DNA from: Roseburia sp.
GTDB taxonomy: Bacteria > Bacillota > Clostridia > Oscillospirales > Ruminococcaceae
DNA length: 47,819 nt
Direction: 5' to 3'
Assembly (NCBI GenBank): GCA_023666265.1
Contig: JAMPCH010000017.1
Span: 1-47,819 of the forward strand
Shown here one piece after another: positions 24,211 to 31,929 of the stretch. Both the position numbers and the translations under genes were made by a program. Position 1 is the first letter of the stretch. The number at the start of each line of letters is the position of its first letter. Under the pieces are notes generated by a model that was not told the origin of the DNA, did no database searches, and was given only the letters and a program-made list of their open reading frames with translations.

Positions 24211-24978
24211 TCATAAATTGATCCTTTGGATTGAGAGACAGCGCCCGCTTGTTTCGTCGATGGACAAAACCGCGCCGTTGATCATAAAGTCGCCCTCCTC
24301 GGGGTAGGTGTGCTTTTGCGGGAGGTAACTGGTGAGCCGCATAATGATGATATCCTTATCGATCCCGAGTACGGACTGGCGGATACCCGTCATACCCACG
24401 TCGGTGAGATAGCCCGTATGGTCGTTTAGGATCTCCTCGTCCGCCGTCTGGACGTGTGTATGCGTCCCGAGAACGGCGGAAACACGTCCCGCGAGATAAA
24501 AGCCCATCGCCTTTTTTTCGGAGGTCGCCTCGGCGTGAAAATCCACCAGGATATTCGGTGTTTGGAGCTTTTCCAAAATCCGATCCGCGCAGAAAAAGGG
24601 ATTATCACAGGGATCCATAAACGCTCTCCCCATAAGGTTGATCACGGCGAGGCTCGTTTTACCCATATCGAATATCGTCACGCCCTTCCCATAAGTATCG
24701 CCGAGATTGGCGGGGCGGAGGATCACGTCGCTTTCCTCATATAGAGCCATCATCTCCGACCGACGAAAGCAATGATTTCCCGTGGTGATGACGTCCGTAC
24801 CGCCCGATAAAAGAAGGTTGGCGGAAAAAGGCGTGATCCCGTTTCCGTTCGCCGAATTTTCCCCGTTCACGACGGTAACGTGGATCTCGTATTCGCGTTT
24901 TATATTTGGAAGGCGCTTGATCAGGCGATTTACGCTTGACTGTCCGACCACGTCTCCGATAAAAAGAACGTTCAGCAT
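24211..24978 (-). CDS. ymdB: YmdB-family metallophosphoesterase
   Basis: The 255-residue protein belongs to the YmdB family (2',3'-cyclic nucleotide phosphodiesterase; in Bacillus it affects biofilm and motility choice). Metal-ligand motifs are F-I-G-D-V-V-G at residues 6-12, N-G-E-N at about 39-42, T-G-N-H at about 66-69, D-F-H-A-E near 149 and G-T-H-T-H-V-Q-T-A-D near 174. It acts in the cytosol. It is followed closely by spoVS and preceded, 112 bases away, by purA in the same direction. Confidence 0.94.
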   Translation of the reverse strand: MLNVLFIGDVVGQSSVNRLIKRLPNIKREYEIHVTVVNGENSANGNGITPFSANLLLSGGTDVITTGNHCFRRSEMMALYEESDVILRPANLGDTYGKGVTIFDMGKTSLAVINLMGRAFMDPCDNPFFCADRILEKLQTPNILVDFHAEATSEKKAMGFYLAGRVSAVLGTHTHVQTADEEILNDHTGYLTDVGMTGIRQSVLGIDKDIIIMRLTSYLPQKHTYPEEGDFMINGAVLSIDETSGRCLSIQRINL

Positions 24979-25090
24979 ATCCGTTTTTTCCCTTTCTAAA
25001 ATCGGGACCGATTCGGAGCGTCTGATTTCCGACTTGACCGAACGGGGATCGTTCGGCGTGTACGGTGCGTTCCTTCACAGTCCCGAAGGG

Positions 25091-26365
25091 TTATCTCTCT
25101 AAGATCTGGCTTCTGTCCGGACCGATCCCGACCATCGTGATCTTACATTCACAAAGCTCCTCGAGCCGACGGATATAGTCCTTACAACGCTGAGGGAGCG
25201 CGTCAAAGGATCGACAGCCCGAAATATCCTCATGAAATCCGGGGAAGTCCTCATAGACCGGTTCACATTCCGCCAGCTCCTCGAGCGCGGCGGGGAAGTC
25301 CTTTAAAACCGTCCCGTCCTTTTTACGATACGCGACGCAGATCCTTAATCGGTCGATCCCGCTGAGCGTATCGAGCTTATTGATCGCGAGCTTTGACAGT
25401 CCGTTGACGCGGACGGAGTGGCGGACGATGACCGCGTCGAACCAGCCCGTTCTCCTCGGGCGACCCGTCGTCGTACCGAATTCGCCGCCTTTGTTTCGGA
25501 TCAGGTCGCCGATCTCGTTATCGAGCTCGGTGGGGAAGGGACCTTTCCCGACGCGCGTCGTATAAGCCTTCGCGACGCCGATAATATCATCGATGATCGT
25601 TGGACCGACCCCTGTCCCGACGCATACGCCCGCCGCGAGCGGGTGAGAGGAGGTCACATAAGGATACGTGCCGAAGTCGATGTCGAGGAGGGTCGCCTGC
25701 GCGCCCTCGAACATGATCTGTTTTCCGCTTTGCGCCGCGTTATACACGAGGACGGAAACATCGTCCACGTATTCCTTCAGCCGCTCGCCGTAAGCGGTAT
25801 ATTCTCGAATGATCGCTTCGATATCGTGCGGCTCGCCGCCGTATACCTCGGTAATGATCTTATTTTTGAGCGTACCCGTCGAACGCGCTTTTTCGGCGAA
25901 GATCTCGGGGTGGATCAGGTCGTAAACGCGTATCCCGCAGCGCTCGTATTTATCCATATAGGTGGGTCCGATCCCGCGCTTTGTCGTACCGATGTCGCTG
26001 TTGCCTCTGAATTTTTCGGAAAGTCCGTCCAGGGTGATATGCCAAGGCATTACGACATGCGCGCGCGGGTCGATCTTTAAATTTTTAAAGGAAACGCCCC
26101 TCGCGCCGAGCGAATCAAGTTCTCCGACGAAATCCTTTGGGTCGAGAACAACGCCCGCGCCGATCAGACACAGCGTATCGCTGTAAAGAATCCCAGAGGG
26201 GATCAGGTGGAGCTTATAGGTCTCGCCGTTGTTTACGACGGTATGACCCGCGTTATTTCCGCCCTGTGAACGAACGACAACGTCAGCTCTCGAGGCGATG
26301 ATGTCGATGATCTTACCCTTCCCCTCGTCGCCCCATTGCGTTCCTACTACGATGCTTGCCGGCAT
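25091..26365 (-). CDS. purA: Adenylosuccinate synthetase
   Basis: PurA makes adenylosuccinate from IMP, aspartate and GTP, the first committed step to AMP. The 424-residue enzyme has the N-terminal G-D-E-G-K-G-K loop, the G-H-T-V motif, the I-G-T-T-K-R-G-I-G-P block with the active-site R, and G-P-F-P-T-E later. ATG 26365 is preceded by an AGGAAAGG Shine-Dalgarno and gives the family-typical N-terminus; the longer frame to 26524 runs through the promoter. The 112-base gap before ymdB has a CCGAAC/GTTCGG hairpin (25038-25056) but no T tract. Confidence 0.96.
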   Translation of the reverse strand: MPASIVVGTQWGDEGKGKIIDIIASRADVVVRSQGGNNAGHTVVNNGETYKLHLIPSGILYSDTLCLIGAGVVLDPKDFVGELDSLGARGVSFKNLKIDPRAHVVMPWHITLDGLSEKFRGNSDIGTTKRGIGPTYMDKYERCGIRVYDLIHPEIFAEKARSTGTLKNKIITEVYGGEPHDIEAIIREYTAYGERLKEYVDDVSVLVYNAAQSGKQIMFEGAQATLLDIDFGTYPYVTSSHPLAAGVCVGTGVGPTIIDDIIGVAKAYTTRVGKGPFPTELDNEIGDLIRNKGGEFGTTTGRPRRTGWFDAVIVRHSVRVNGLSKLAINKLDTLSGIDRLRICVAYRKKDGTVLKDFPAALEELAECEPVYEDFPGFHEDISGCRSFDALPQRCKDYIRRLEELCECKITMVGIGPDRSQILER

Positions 26366-26401
26366 AGTTGTACCATTCCTTTCCTGTTCTGATGGATTAT
26401 T

Positions 26402-26421
26402 CGTCCGCGCCGACGCGGACG
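26402..26421 (-). promoter_or_regulatory. Hairpin in the purA leader
   Basis: A perfect 8-base-pair stem CGTCCGCG/CGCGGACG with a four-base loop lies in the purA 5' leader, between promoter and Shine-Dalgarno. No T tract follows, so it is not a terminator. It might stabilise the mRNA or bind a regulator. Confidence 0.45.
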
Positions 26422-26438
26422 AACCAAAGACCTTCCCT

Positions 26439-26467
26439 ATTATAACAGAAAAAGGAAGGGATTGCAA
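26439..26467 (-). promoter_or_regulatory. Promoter of purA
   Basis: On the minus strand: TTGCAA (26467-26462), 17-base spacer, perfect TATAAT (26444-26439). Confidence 0.75.
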
Positions 26468-26524
26468 GCGGTTTAGGCGATTTTTCGCAACATTTTTCAA
26501 AAAGTCGCCGATCTCAGTTTCCAT

Positions 26525-26558
26525 AAAAACTCCCGACGTATCGCCTACGTCGGGAGTT
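26525..26558 (-). terminator. Intrinsic terminator of the amidase gene
   Basis: A perfect 13-base-pair stem (26528-26540 with 26546-26558) with a 5-base loop, followed on the minus strand by a T run. It lies about 20 bases after the stop at 26579. Confidence 0.9.
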
Positions 26559-26578
26559 CAAAAAAATCTTAGATCGCT

Positions 26579-29500
26579 CTATAAAAGCCAGCCGGCGGTC
26601 GTTTCCGAGGTCGCGGGCGGTTCTTCGCTCTCGAACGGGTCGACAAACCAAGGATTGGTCGTGGTCTCGGTCGATTCCGTAGCCGAAGTCTCGTCGGACG
26701 GCTCGGCGGTATCGGGATTGTCGGGAGGCGCGGTCGTTTCCTCGGAGGAAACGGGGTCGGGAGGGAGCGTCGTAATATCGGGATCATCTTCCTCCTCGAG
26801 TCCTTCCGATCCTCCCGGATCGTTCGCTTCGTCGGGCGCGGTCGTTTCTTCGGGCGTTTCCGCGTCCTCGAGCGGAGCTGTCTCCTCTGTATCGTCGGTT
26901 TCCGTCGGCGCGTCGACGACGGTCGAGCCCTCGGAGGCGTAAGAAATGCTGCTTCGGGCGATGAAGTTCTTTATGCCCGCGACGATCGCTTTCGCGATCC
27001 CGTTTTGGTGCGTCGGCGAGGCGAGCGCCATCGCGTCGTCGATCTGATCCACGAACCCCGTTTCGATCAGGACGGAGGGGAAATCCTGGGGAAGAGTTAC
27101 GGAATAATAGCTGTACTTCGCCCCGCGATTTTTATTCGCGCCGTCCGTGTAAACGTTGCCCGCGTAATAGGTCGCGAGGCTCGACGAGATCGAGGTGGCG
27201 AGTGGCTGGGAATAAGACGTGAAATAATAGACCTCTACGCCGCGCGCGGTAGCGTTCGCTTTATTGGCGTGAACGGATAAATACAGGTCACAGCCGTAAT
27301 CCCGCGCGTAGCTCGGTCGCTTCCGCGTCAACAGGAAGGGCGTTGGGTTCTCGGTCTTGAGCCGAATGACATTTGCGCCCGCCGCCTGAAGCTCGGCGGT
27401 AAGCTCCTTGGCGATCGCGAGAACGACCTCTTGTTCGATGACCTCGCCGACCGCGCCGGGGTCGTATGTCCCGGCGGTCTTCCCATAACCGTGTCCCGGA
27501 TCGACGACGATCGTCAGTCCGCTGAGGAGATTCGTCGGTACTTTAAAATAGAGCATCAGATCGCCGTTGTCGTCGTAGCGCGCGCTATGACCGAAATAAA
27601 CGCCCGGCTGTCTCAACTCGAGAATAAGGCGGAACTTCGTCCCGTTCGCCTCCGTGACCGTATCCCATTTCCCCGATTTAAAGACCATATTATTTTCAAA
27701 GGAAGGAAGCTTCGTTACGCTGGTGATGTTTTCAAAGGTGATATATAAGTGCGTCGCCGTCAGTGAGCTTAAATTATAATCCCCGTCCCAGGCGGTATAA
27801 TAGCTGTTCCCGACTAATCGCATATTAAAGCCGGTCTTATGCTCGAGTCCGATCTTGATATAGCTTTCGCCGCCCGAGGTTCCGACGGATTTAACGATCA
27901 GCGCGTTTTGGTCGATCCCCGATCCGTCGATCAGCTCGGCGCTTTCCGTGCTGATCCGCTTTCCCGAGGCGGTGAGATAATAGCTCCCCGAGGTAGAGCT
28001 GTAAGGCTCGATCGTCCCCGCCGGGAGAGGAGAAAATTCGGGGGAGGGAATATCATCGGTCGTCTTACCGTCATAGATCATCGTATAATTGGCGTTGATC
28101 CTAACGTATTTTACCGTATCCGACGCGCCGTATACGGATTCGAGCGTACCGATGACCTCGCCCGAGCCGACGCTGTTCGCGTCGAGAAGCTCTACCTTCT
28201 TTTCAACGATCGGTTCGGGGAGCGCGTTTACGGTAACGCTCGCGCCCGATACTTCCATACTGTAACCGCTGTTTGAGCCGAATATTTTGATTGTCCCGAG
28301 GTTTTGTTCCTGCCCGATGATCCCCTCCGGCGCGGTATAAGAGCCGGTATAACGAACGTAAGAGGAGTTTACGTCCTCGTCGTCCGTCTTTGTTTCCGAT
28401 TCGGTCATGGGGACGGTTTGTCCGTTGACGACCCCGTAAACGTTTGAGCCTTTATAAGCGGTAACGGAGAGCTTGATCTTTGTTCCGCCCTCGACGCGAA
28501 GGCTTTTACCCTCCGAGATAGAGGAGCTGATCGACTTCATAACAATGATCTTACGTTCGATCTTATAAGTATAGGTCTTGGATTTATGTGTGATCGTGAA
28601 GGTGTTCATACCGACGCTTAGGTCGCGGGAGAAGTAAAAATTTCCCGCGTCGTTCAGCTGGATCGGCGCGTTGTTAAAGTAGACGGGGAAGTTGCTGTCA
28701 AAGCTCCCCATAAAGGTAACGGTCGGCTCGCTCGTCGTAAAGCTGAGCTTCGCGGGGGAAACCATTTTAAGATCCTCAAAGAGCGAGCTTTTATTGATGT
28801 TTTCATTAAAATAAGAGGTGAGCGTCGACGTCGTACCGAGCGGATTTTGAGTCAGGCGGCTATAGGAATTGAACACGCTCCCGTGATAGCTGTCGAGCTT
28901 CTCCGCGACGGTGAGCTGTTTTAAAAGCTGATCCTCGCTGTTCCAGCCCGCCGCGTCCGTTCCGATCTTTTCGTTATAGTGTACGATATACATCGGGATC
29001 TCATAATCGGCGGTCAGCGTTCCCCACCAGCCCGTGACGCTCTCAAAGGGGAGTGCGCCGTCTGTTAGCGAGCCGTAGGCGCGTAACAGCGCGAAATCCA
29101 CATAACCCTTTTCGATAAAGCTTTTTGTGTCGGAATAACCGTCGTAAAGCGCCTGCGTCGGATCGGCGGTCTCGCTCCCGAGACTGTTGTCCGAGGCGTT
29201 CGCCCACATATCGTTGATCATAAAGCCGACGGCGATCGAGTTGTTGGTGCGGTGGATCACGTCCGCCGCAGTACTGAACAGCTGTTCGGCGGTATCATAC
29301 AGCCAGTTCATATAGCCGATCCCCGAGCCGTCGTCCATGTATTCGCCGAAGCTTTCGACATTTCGACGAAGGTAGTAGTCGTCGAGAATGATCCCGTCAC
29401 AAGGGTATTTCAGCGCGAAACGATGAACGCGGGAAACGAGCGTATCGATCCGCGAGGGATTTTCGGATTTGTCGATCAAAAGATGACTCAGATCGAGAAC

Positions 29501-29932
29501 GATATACGGCGAGATCCCGTAATTATACGCTACCCGAAGTGCGATCTCCGTCGGATCAAAGGCTTCCTCGTTCACATCAATACTATAATAAGAACGATCT
29601 TCGTAAACCGTATTCAGAATGACCGTATTCAGCCCGATCTCCGAAAATTCCGCAAAGATCGTTTCCAACTCCGAGGTCACGCTTTTTTCGGAAATTTCCT
29701 CCGTTAAAAGGTAGTCGATCGACGGCGTAAGGATCGAGGCGCGCATATTCTCGGGAAGGACAAACATATACTGCGGTGTGGAAGCCTCCGCAACCATCGG
29801 CTCGTCGGCAGTTTCCAACGCCGATAGATCGGATCCCGACTCCCCGGGATCGGCGGAAGCGGGAAGCGCGGCTGATGAAACAAAGATCGAGGCGGTAAGA
29901 AAAGAGGCTATAAAATGCTTAAAGCGGATCAT
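26579..29932 (-). CDS. Secreted GHL10-like / N-acetylmuramoyl-L-alanine amidase fusion
   Basis: The 1117-residue protein starts with a cleavable signal peptide (about residues 1-28, ending A-S-A-D). Residues about 75-390 resemble the family 10-like (GHL10/DUF187) glycoside hydrolase fold, with a G-I-I-L-D-D-Y-Y block near 190. A long beta-rich linker with SH3-like or Ig-like repeats (about 400-790) follows. Next is an amidase_3 domain: V-V-D-P-G-H-G near 806-812, a Glu in G-E-V-I-E-Q-E, S-V-H-A-N near 883 and L-I-E-T-G-F near 954. The last 120 or so residues are a low-complexity Thr/Glu/Asp/Pro tail. It probably cuts peptidoglycan stem peptides outside the cell. The next gene upstream encodes another GHL10 protein, suggesting a joint wall-remodelling role. 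Confidence 0.9.
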   Translation of the reverse strand: MIRFKHFIASFLTASIFVSSAALPASADPGESGSDLSALETADEPMVAEASTPQYMFVLPENMRASILTPSIDYLLTEEISEKSVTSELETIFAEFSEIGLNTVILNTVYEDRSYYSIDVNEEAFDPTEIALRVAYNYGISPYIVLDLSHLLIDKSENPSRIDTLVSRVHRFALKYPCDGIILDDYYLRRNVESFGEYMDDGSGIGYMNWLYDTAEQLFSTAADVIHRTNNSIAVGFMINDMWANASDNSLGSETADPTQALYDGYSDTKSFIEKGYVDFALLRAYGSLTDGALPFESVTGWWGTLTADYEIPMYIVHYNEKIGTDAAGWNSEDQLLKQLTVAEKLDSYHGSVFNSYSRLTQNPLGTTSTLTSYFNENINKSSLFEDLKMVSPAKLSFTTSEPTVTFMGSFDSNFPVYFNNAPIQLNDAGNFYFSRDLSVGMNTFTITHKSKTYTYKIERKIIVMKSISSSISEGKSLRVEGGTKIKLSVTAYKGSNVYGVVNGQTVPMTESETKTDDEDVNSSYVRYTGSYTAPEGIIGQEQNLGTIKIFGSNSGYSMEVSGASVTVNALPEPIVEKKVELLDANSVGSGEVIGTLESVYGASDTVKYVRINANYTMIYDGKTTDDIPSPEFSPLPAGTIEPYSSTSGSYYLTASGKRISTESAELIDGSGIDQNALIVKSVGTSGGESYIKIGLEHKTGFNMRLVGNSYYTAWDGDYNLSSLTATHLYITFENITSVTKLPSFENNMVFKSGKWDTVTEANGTKFRLILELRQPGVYFGHSARYDDNGDLMLYFKVPTNLLSGLTIVVDPGHGYGKTAGTYDPGAVGEVIEQEVVLAIAKELTAELQAAGANVIRLKTENPTPFLLTRKRPSYARDYGCDLYLSVHANKANATARGVEVYYFTSYSQPLATSISSSLATYYAGNVYTDGANKNRGAKYSYYSVTLPQDFPSVLIETGFVDQIDDAMALASPTHQNGIAKAIVAGIKNFIARSSISYASEGSTVVDAPTETDDTEETAPLEDAETPEETTAPDEANDPGGSEGLEEEDDPDITTLPPDPVSSEETTAPPDNPDTAEPSDETSATESTETTTNPWFVDPFESEEPPATSETTAGWLL

Positions 29933-30000
29933 TTATGATATTCTTCCTTTCTGTCTGCGAAACTGTTCGCTTTTGGAGAAAAAGTGTACAAAAATACAAA

Positions 30001-31641
30001 TCAATCGTTTGTTAAGATCGGTTTAAAATTTTCGATCTCTTTTTGGATCGCGGCGGTACGATACCCCTCGGTAAAGAGATAGTTATAGCTATAAAGCGCG
30101 ATCCCGCCGTAATTTTTACCTTCCTTCGCGTATTCGATCTGGCGGCGGAGCATGGTATCGGTATTCTGCCATTCATACTTGCCCTCGCCCGCCCATTGAT
30201 CCTCCGCGCCGATCTTATAAACGGCGAGACCGATACAAAGTCGGGTGCTTGTCCCTCGGACGAGCGCGTTCCATTCATCGGTACAGCGTTTAAAGGGCTG
30301 TGCGGAGTTTTCAAAGCCGTAATAGATCTGCGGCGCGAAATAATCGACATAACCGCCTTTACACCACGCCTCCGCGTCGGCGTAGAGCTGGTTCAGATTA
30401 TTGCTCATATTGCCCTGCGTGCTTGCGCCGAAGACGGCGGAGTCGGAACACTCGTGAACCGCGCGATAGATCTCGCGTACCAGTTCATTACAGTTTCCGA
30501 TCCGAAACGCCGACAGGGAGGACGCGTCCGAGGCGGCGTAAGCCGCGCGGTCAAAGGACGCGTCCGTTGTCGGGTAAAAATAATCGTCGATATGTACGCC
30601 GTCCACATCATAACGGGAGACGATCTCGCGAACGCCGTCACCGGCGAGCCGGATCGCTTCCGGGTAGGCGGGGTTTAAGTACCAACTCCCGTTCACCTCT
30701 ACGAGATAATTCCCTTTAAGAGAACTGTCCGAATACCACTTTTTGATTGGAAATTCCGACGATACGGCGATCAGATCGCTTGTCCCACAAAGACGAAGCG
30801 GATTGATCCACGCGTGAAAGGATATTCCGCGCTTATGCGCCTCATCGATCAGGATCGGGTACGGGTCATAAGCGGTCTTAACGCCGATCGAACCCGAGAG
30901 ATGCTTTGTGAAAGGGAAGAGGTCGGAGAAATAAAACGCATCCCCGAACGCCCGCGCATGCACAAAAACGGTATTGATCCCGAGTGAAAGACAGTTATCG
31001 TATATTTCCGCCGCCGCTCGGCGAAAATCCGTCTCATTTTTTCCTTTTAAAAGCGTCGCGATCTCGAGATAAGAGATCCAAACGCCTTTCATTTCCTGAT
31101 AATTGATCGCTTGATAGCTGTTTTTGGGATAGCTCCCCGTCCATGCGGCGGCGGTCGTCACGCTCGGCTGAGAAAGCGTTTCGGGCTCGGTCAATCCGGG
31201 GGTCGTGGTCGTTGTAGCAGTGATAGCGGTCGTCCGCTCGGTCTCGCTTGTTGCCGGGGCGGTGGTGCGTTCGGTCGTTGTCCGCGCGGTCGTGGTTTCC
31301 GCGCTCCTTGACGTTGTTTCGGTTTGGGTCGGCGCGGCTGTGGTCGTATTTATGGAAGGCGCGGTAGCGGCGGCTGTCGTTTCGCTTACGGACGTTTCTT
31401 CGTTCGGGGCGCTTTCGGGAGCTTCCGTTGACGTCGTATGGTGATACGATCCCGTCGCCTCGGAGGTATCGGAAAGGGCGACAGACGCCTTTGAGGTCCG
31501 GATCATCGGGTCAAAGGCGATCCCGCCGAAGCTCTCATTCGCCACGGTCTGTTCGGTAAGGACCGTATTTTGTTTACAGGCACTAAGGAAAAGGAGTGAG
31601 GATAAAATTATCGTTAAAATTTTCGCCGAATCGCGCTTCAT
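30001..31641 (-). CDS. GHL10 (DUF187) family glycosyl hydrolase-like lipoprotein
   Basis: The 546-residue protein has a lipoprotein signal with lipobox L-S-A-C (Cys22). A Thr/Ala/Ser-rich linker of about 120 residues (60-170) probably spans the wall. The domain from about 180 to the end is the GHL10 family: M-K-G-V-W-I-S-Y-L near the start, I-N-T-V-F-V-H-A-R, F-H-A-W-I-N-P-L-R, and D-G-V-H-I-D-D-Y-F-Y-P with acidic residues at the expected barrel position. Related proteins are thought to act on wall glycans, but activity is poorly tested. The downstream amidase gene starts 68 bases after it, so they are likely one operon. Confidence 0.9.
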   Translation of the reverse strand: MKRDSAKILTIILSSLLFLSACKQNTVLTEQTVANESFGGIAFDPMIRTSKASVALSDTSEATGSYHHTTSTEAPESAPNEETSVSETTAAATAPSINTTTAAPTQTETTSRSAETTTARTTTERTTAPATSETERTTAITATTTTTPGLTEPETLSQPSVTTAAAWTGSYPKNSYQAINYQEMKGVWISYLEIATLLKGKNETDFRRAAAEIYDNCLSLGINTVFVHARAFGDAFYFSDLFPFTKHLSGSIGVKTAYDPYPILIDEAHKRGISFHAWINPLRLCGTSDLIAVSSEFPIKKWYSDSSLKGNYLVEVNGSWYLNPAYPEAIRLAGDGVREIVSRYDVDGVHIDDYFYPTTDASFDRAAYAASDASSLSAFRIGNCNELVREIYRAVHECSDSAVFGASTQGNMSNNLNQLYADAEAWCKGGYVDYFAPQIYYGFENSAQPFKRCTDEWNALVRGTSTRLCIGLAVYKIGAEDQWAGEGKYEWQNTDTMLRRQIEYAKEGKNYGGIALYSYNYLFTEGYRTAAIQKEIENFKPILTND

Positions 31642-31717
31642 GCCCTCATCCTCCGATTATTTATAACAGACCGCCTCATTCCGTGAGTTCCCGATGAGGT
31701 CTAATAATACAGGTTAC

Positions 31718-31746
31718 ATTATAACACAAACCCCCGTTAAAGTCAA
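31718..31746 (-). promoter_or_regulatory. Promoter of the GHL10-amidase operon
   Basis: On the minus strand: TTGACT (31746-31741), 17-base spacer, perfect TATAAT (31723-31718). A short hairpin CCTCAT/ATGAGG sits in the leader (about 31675-31700). Confidence 0.8.
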
Positions 31747-31805
31747 TCCCGTATAGACTTTTTGACGAAAAGAAAGGTCAATTTTTACGAAATGCCACAA
31801 AATTC

Positions 31806-31832
31806 TTGACAATTTTCGTATACTATGATAAT
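31806..31832 (+). promoter_or_regulatory. Promoter of the LacI-sensor/EAL gene
   Basis: A perfect TTGACA (31806-31811) with GATAAT (31827-31832, 15-base spacer) or TAATAT (17-base spacer, one base to the right). The -10 choice is not certain. Confidence 0.55.
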
Positions 31833-31929
31833 ATAAAAAATTGAGGGGAGCATTTGCGTGAATATCCGTTCGAAACGCGGCTCCGTATGACGAAACTCAG
31901 CGATTGGACGAAAGGAGCACTGTGGCGTT

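Noticed and set aside
25418-26080. A 220-codon plus-strand frame
   Set aside because: It is a shadow of purA on the opposite strand, a common effect of G/C-rich third positions.
26366-26524. Upstream extension of purA
   Set aside because: It crosses the promoter and leader hairpin; the conserved N-terminus begins at ATG 26365.
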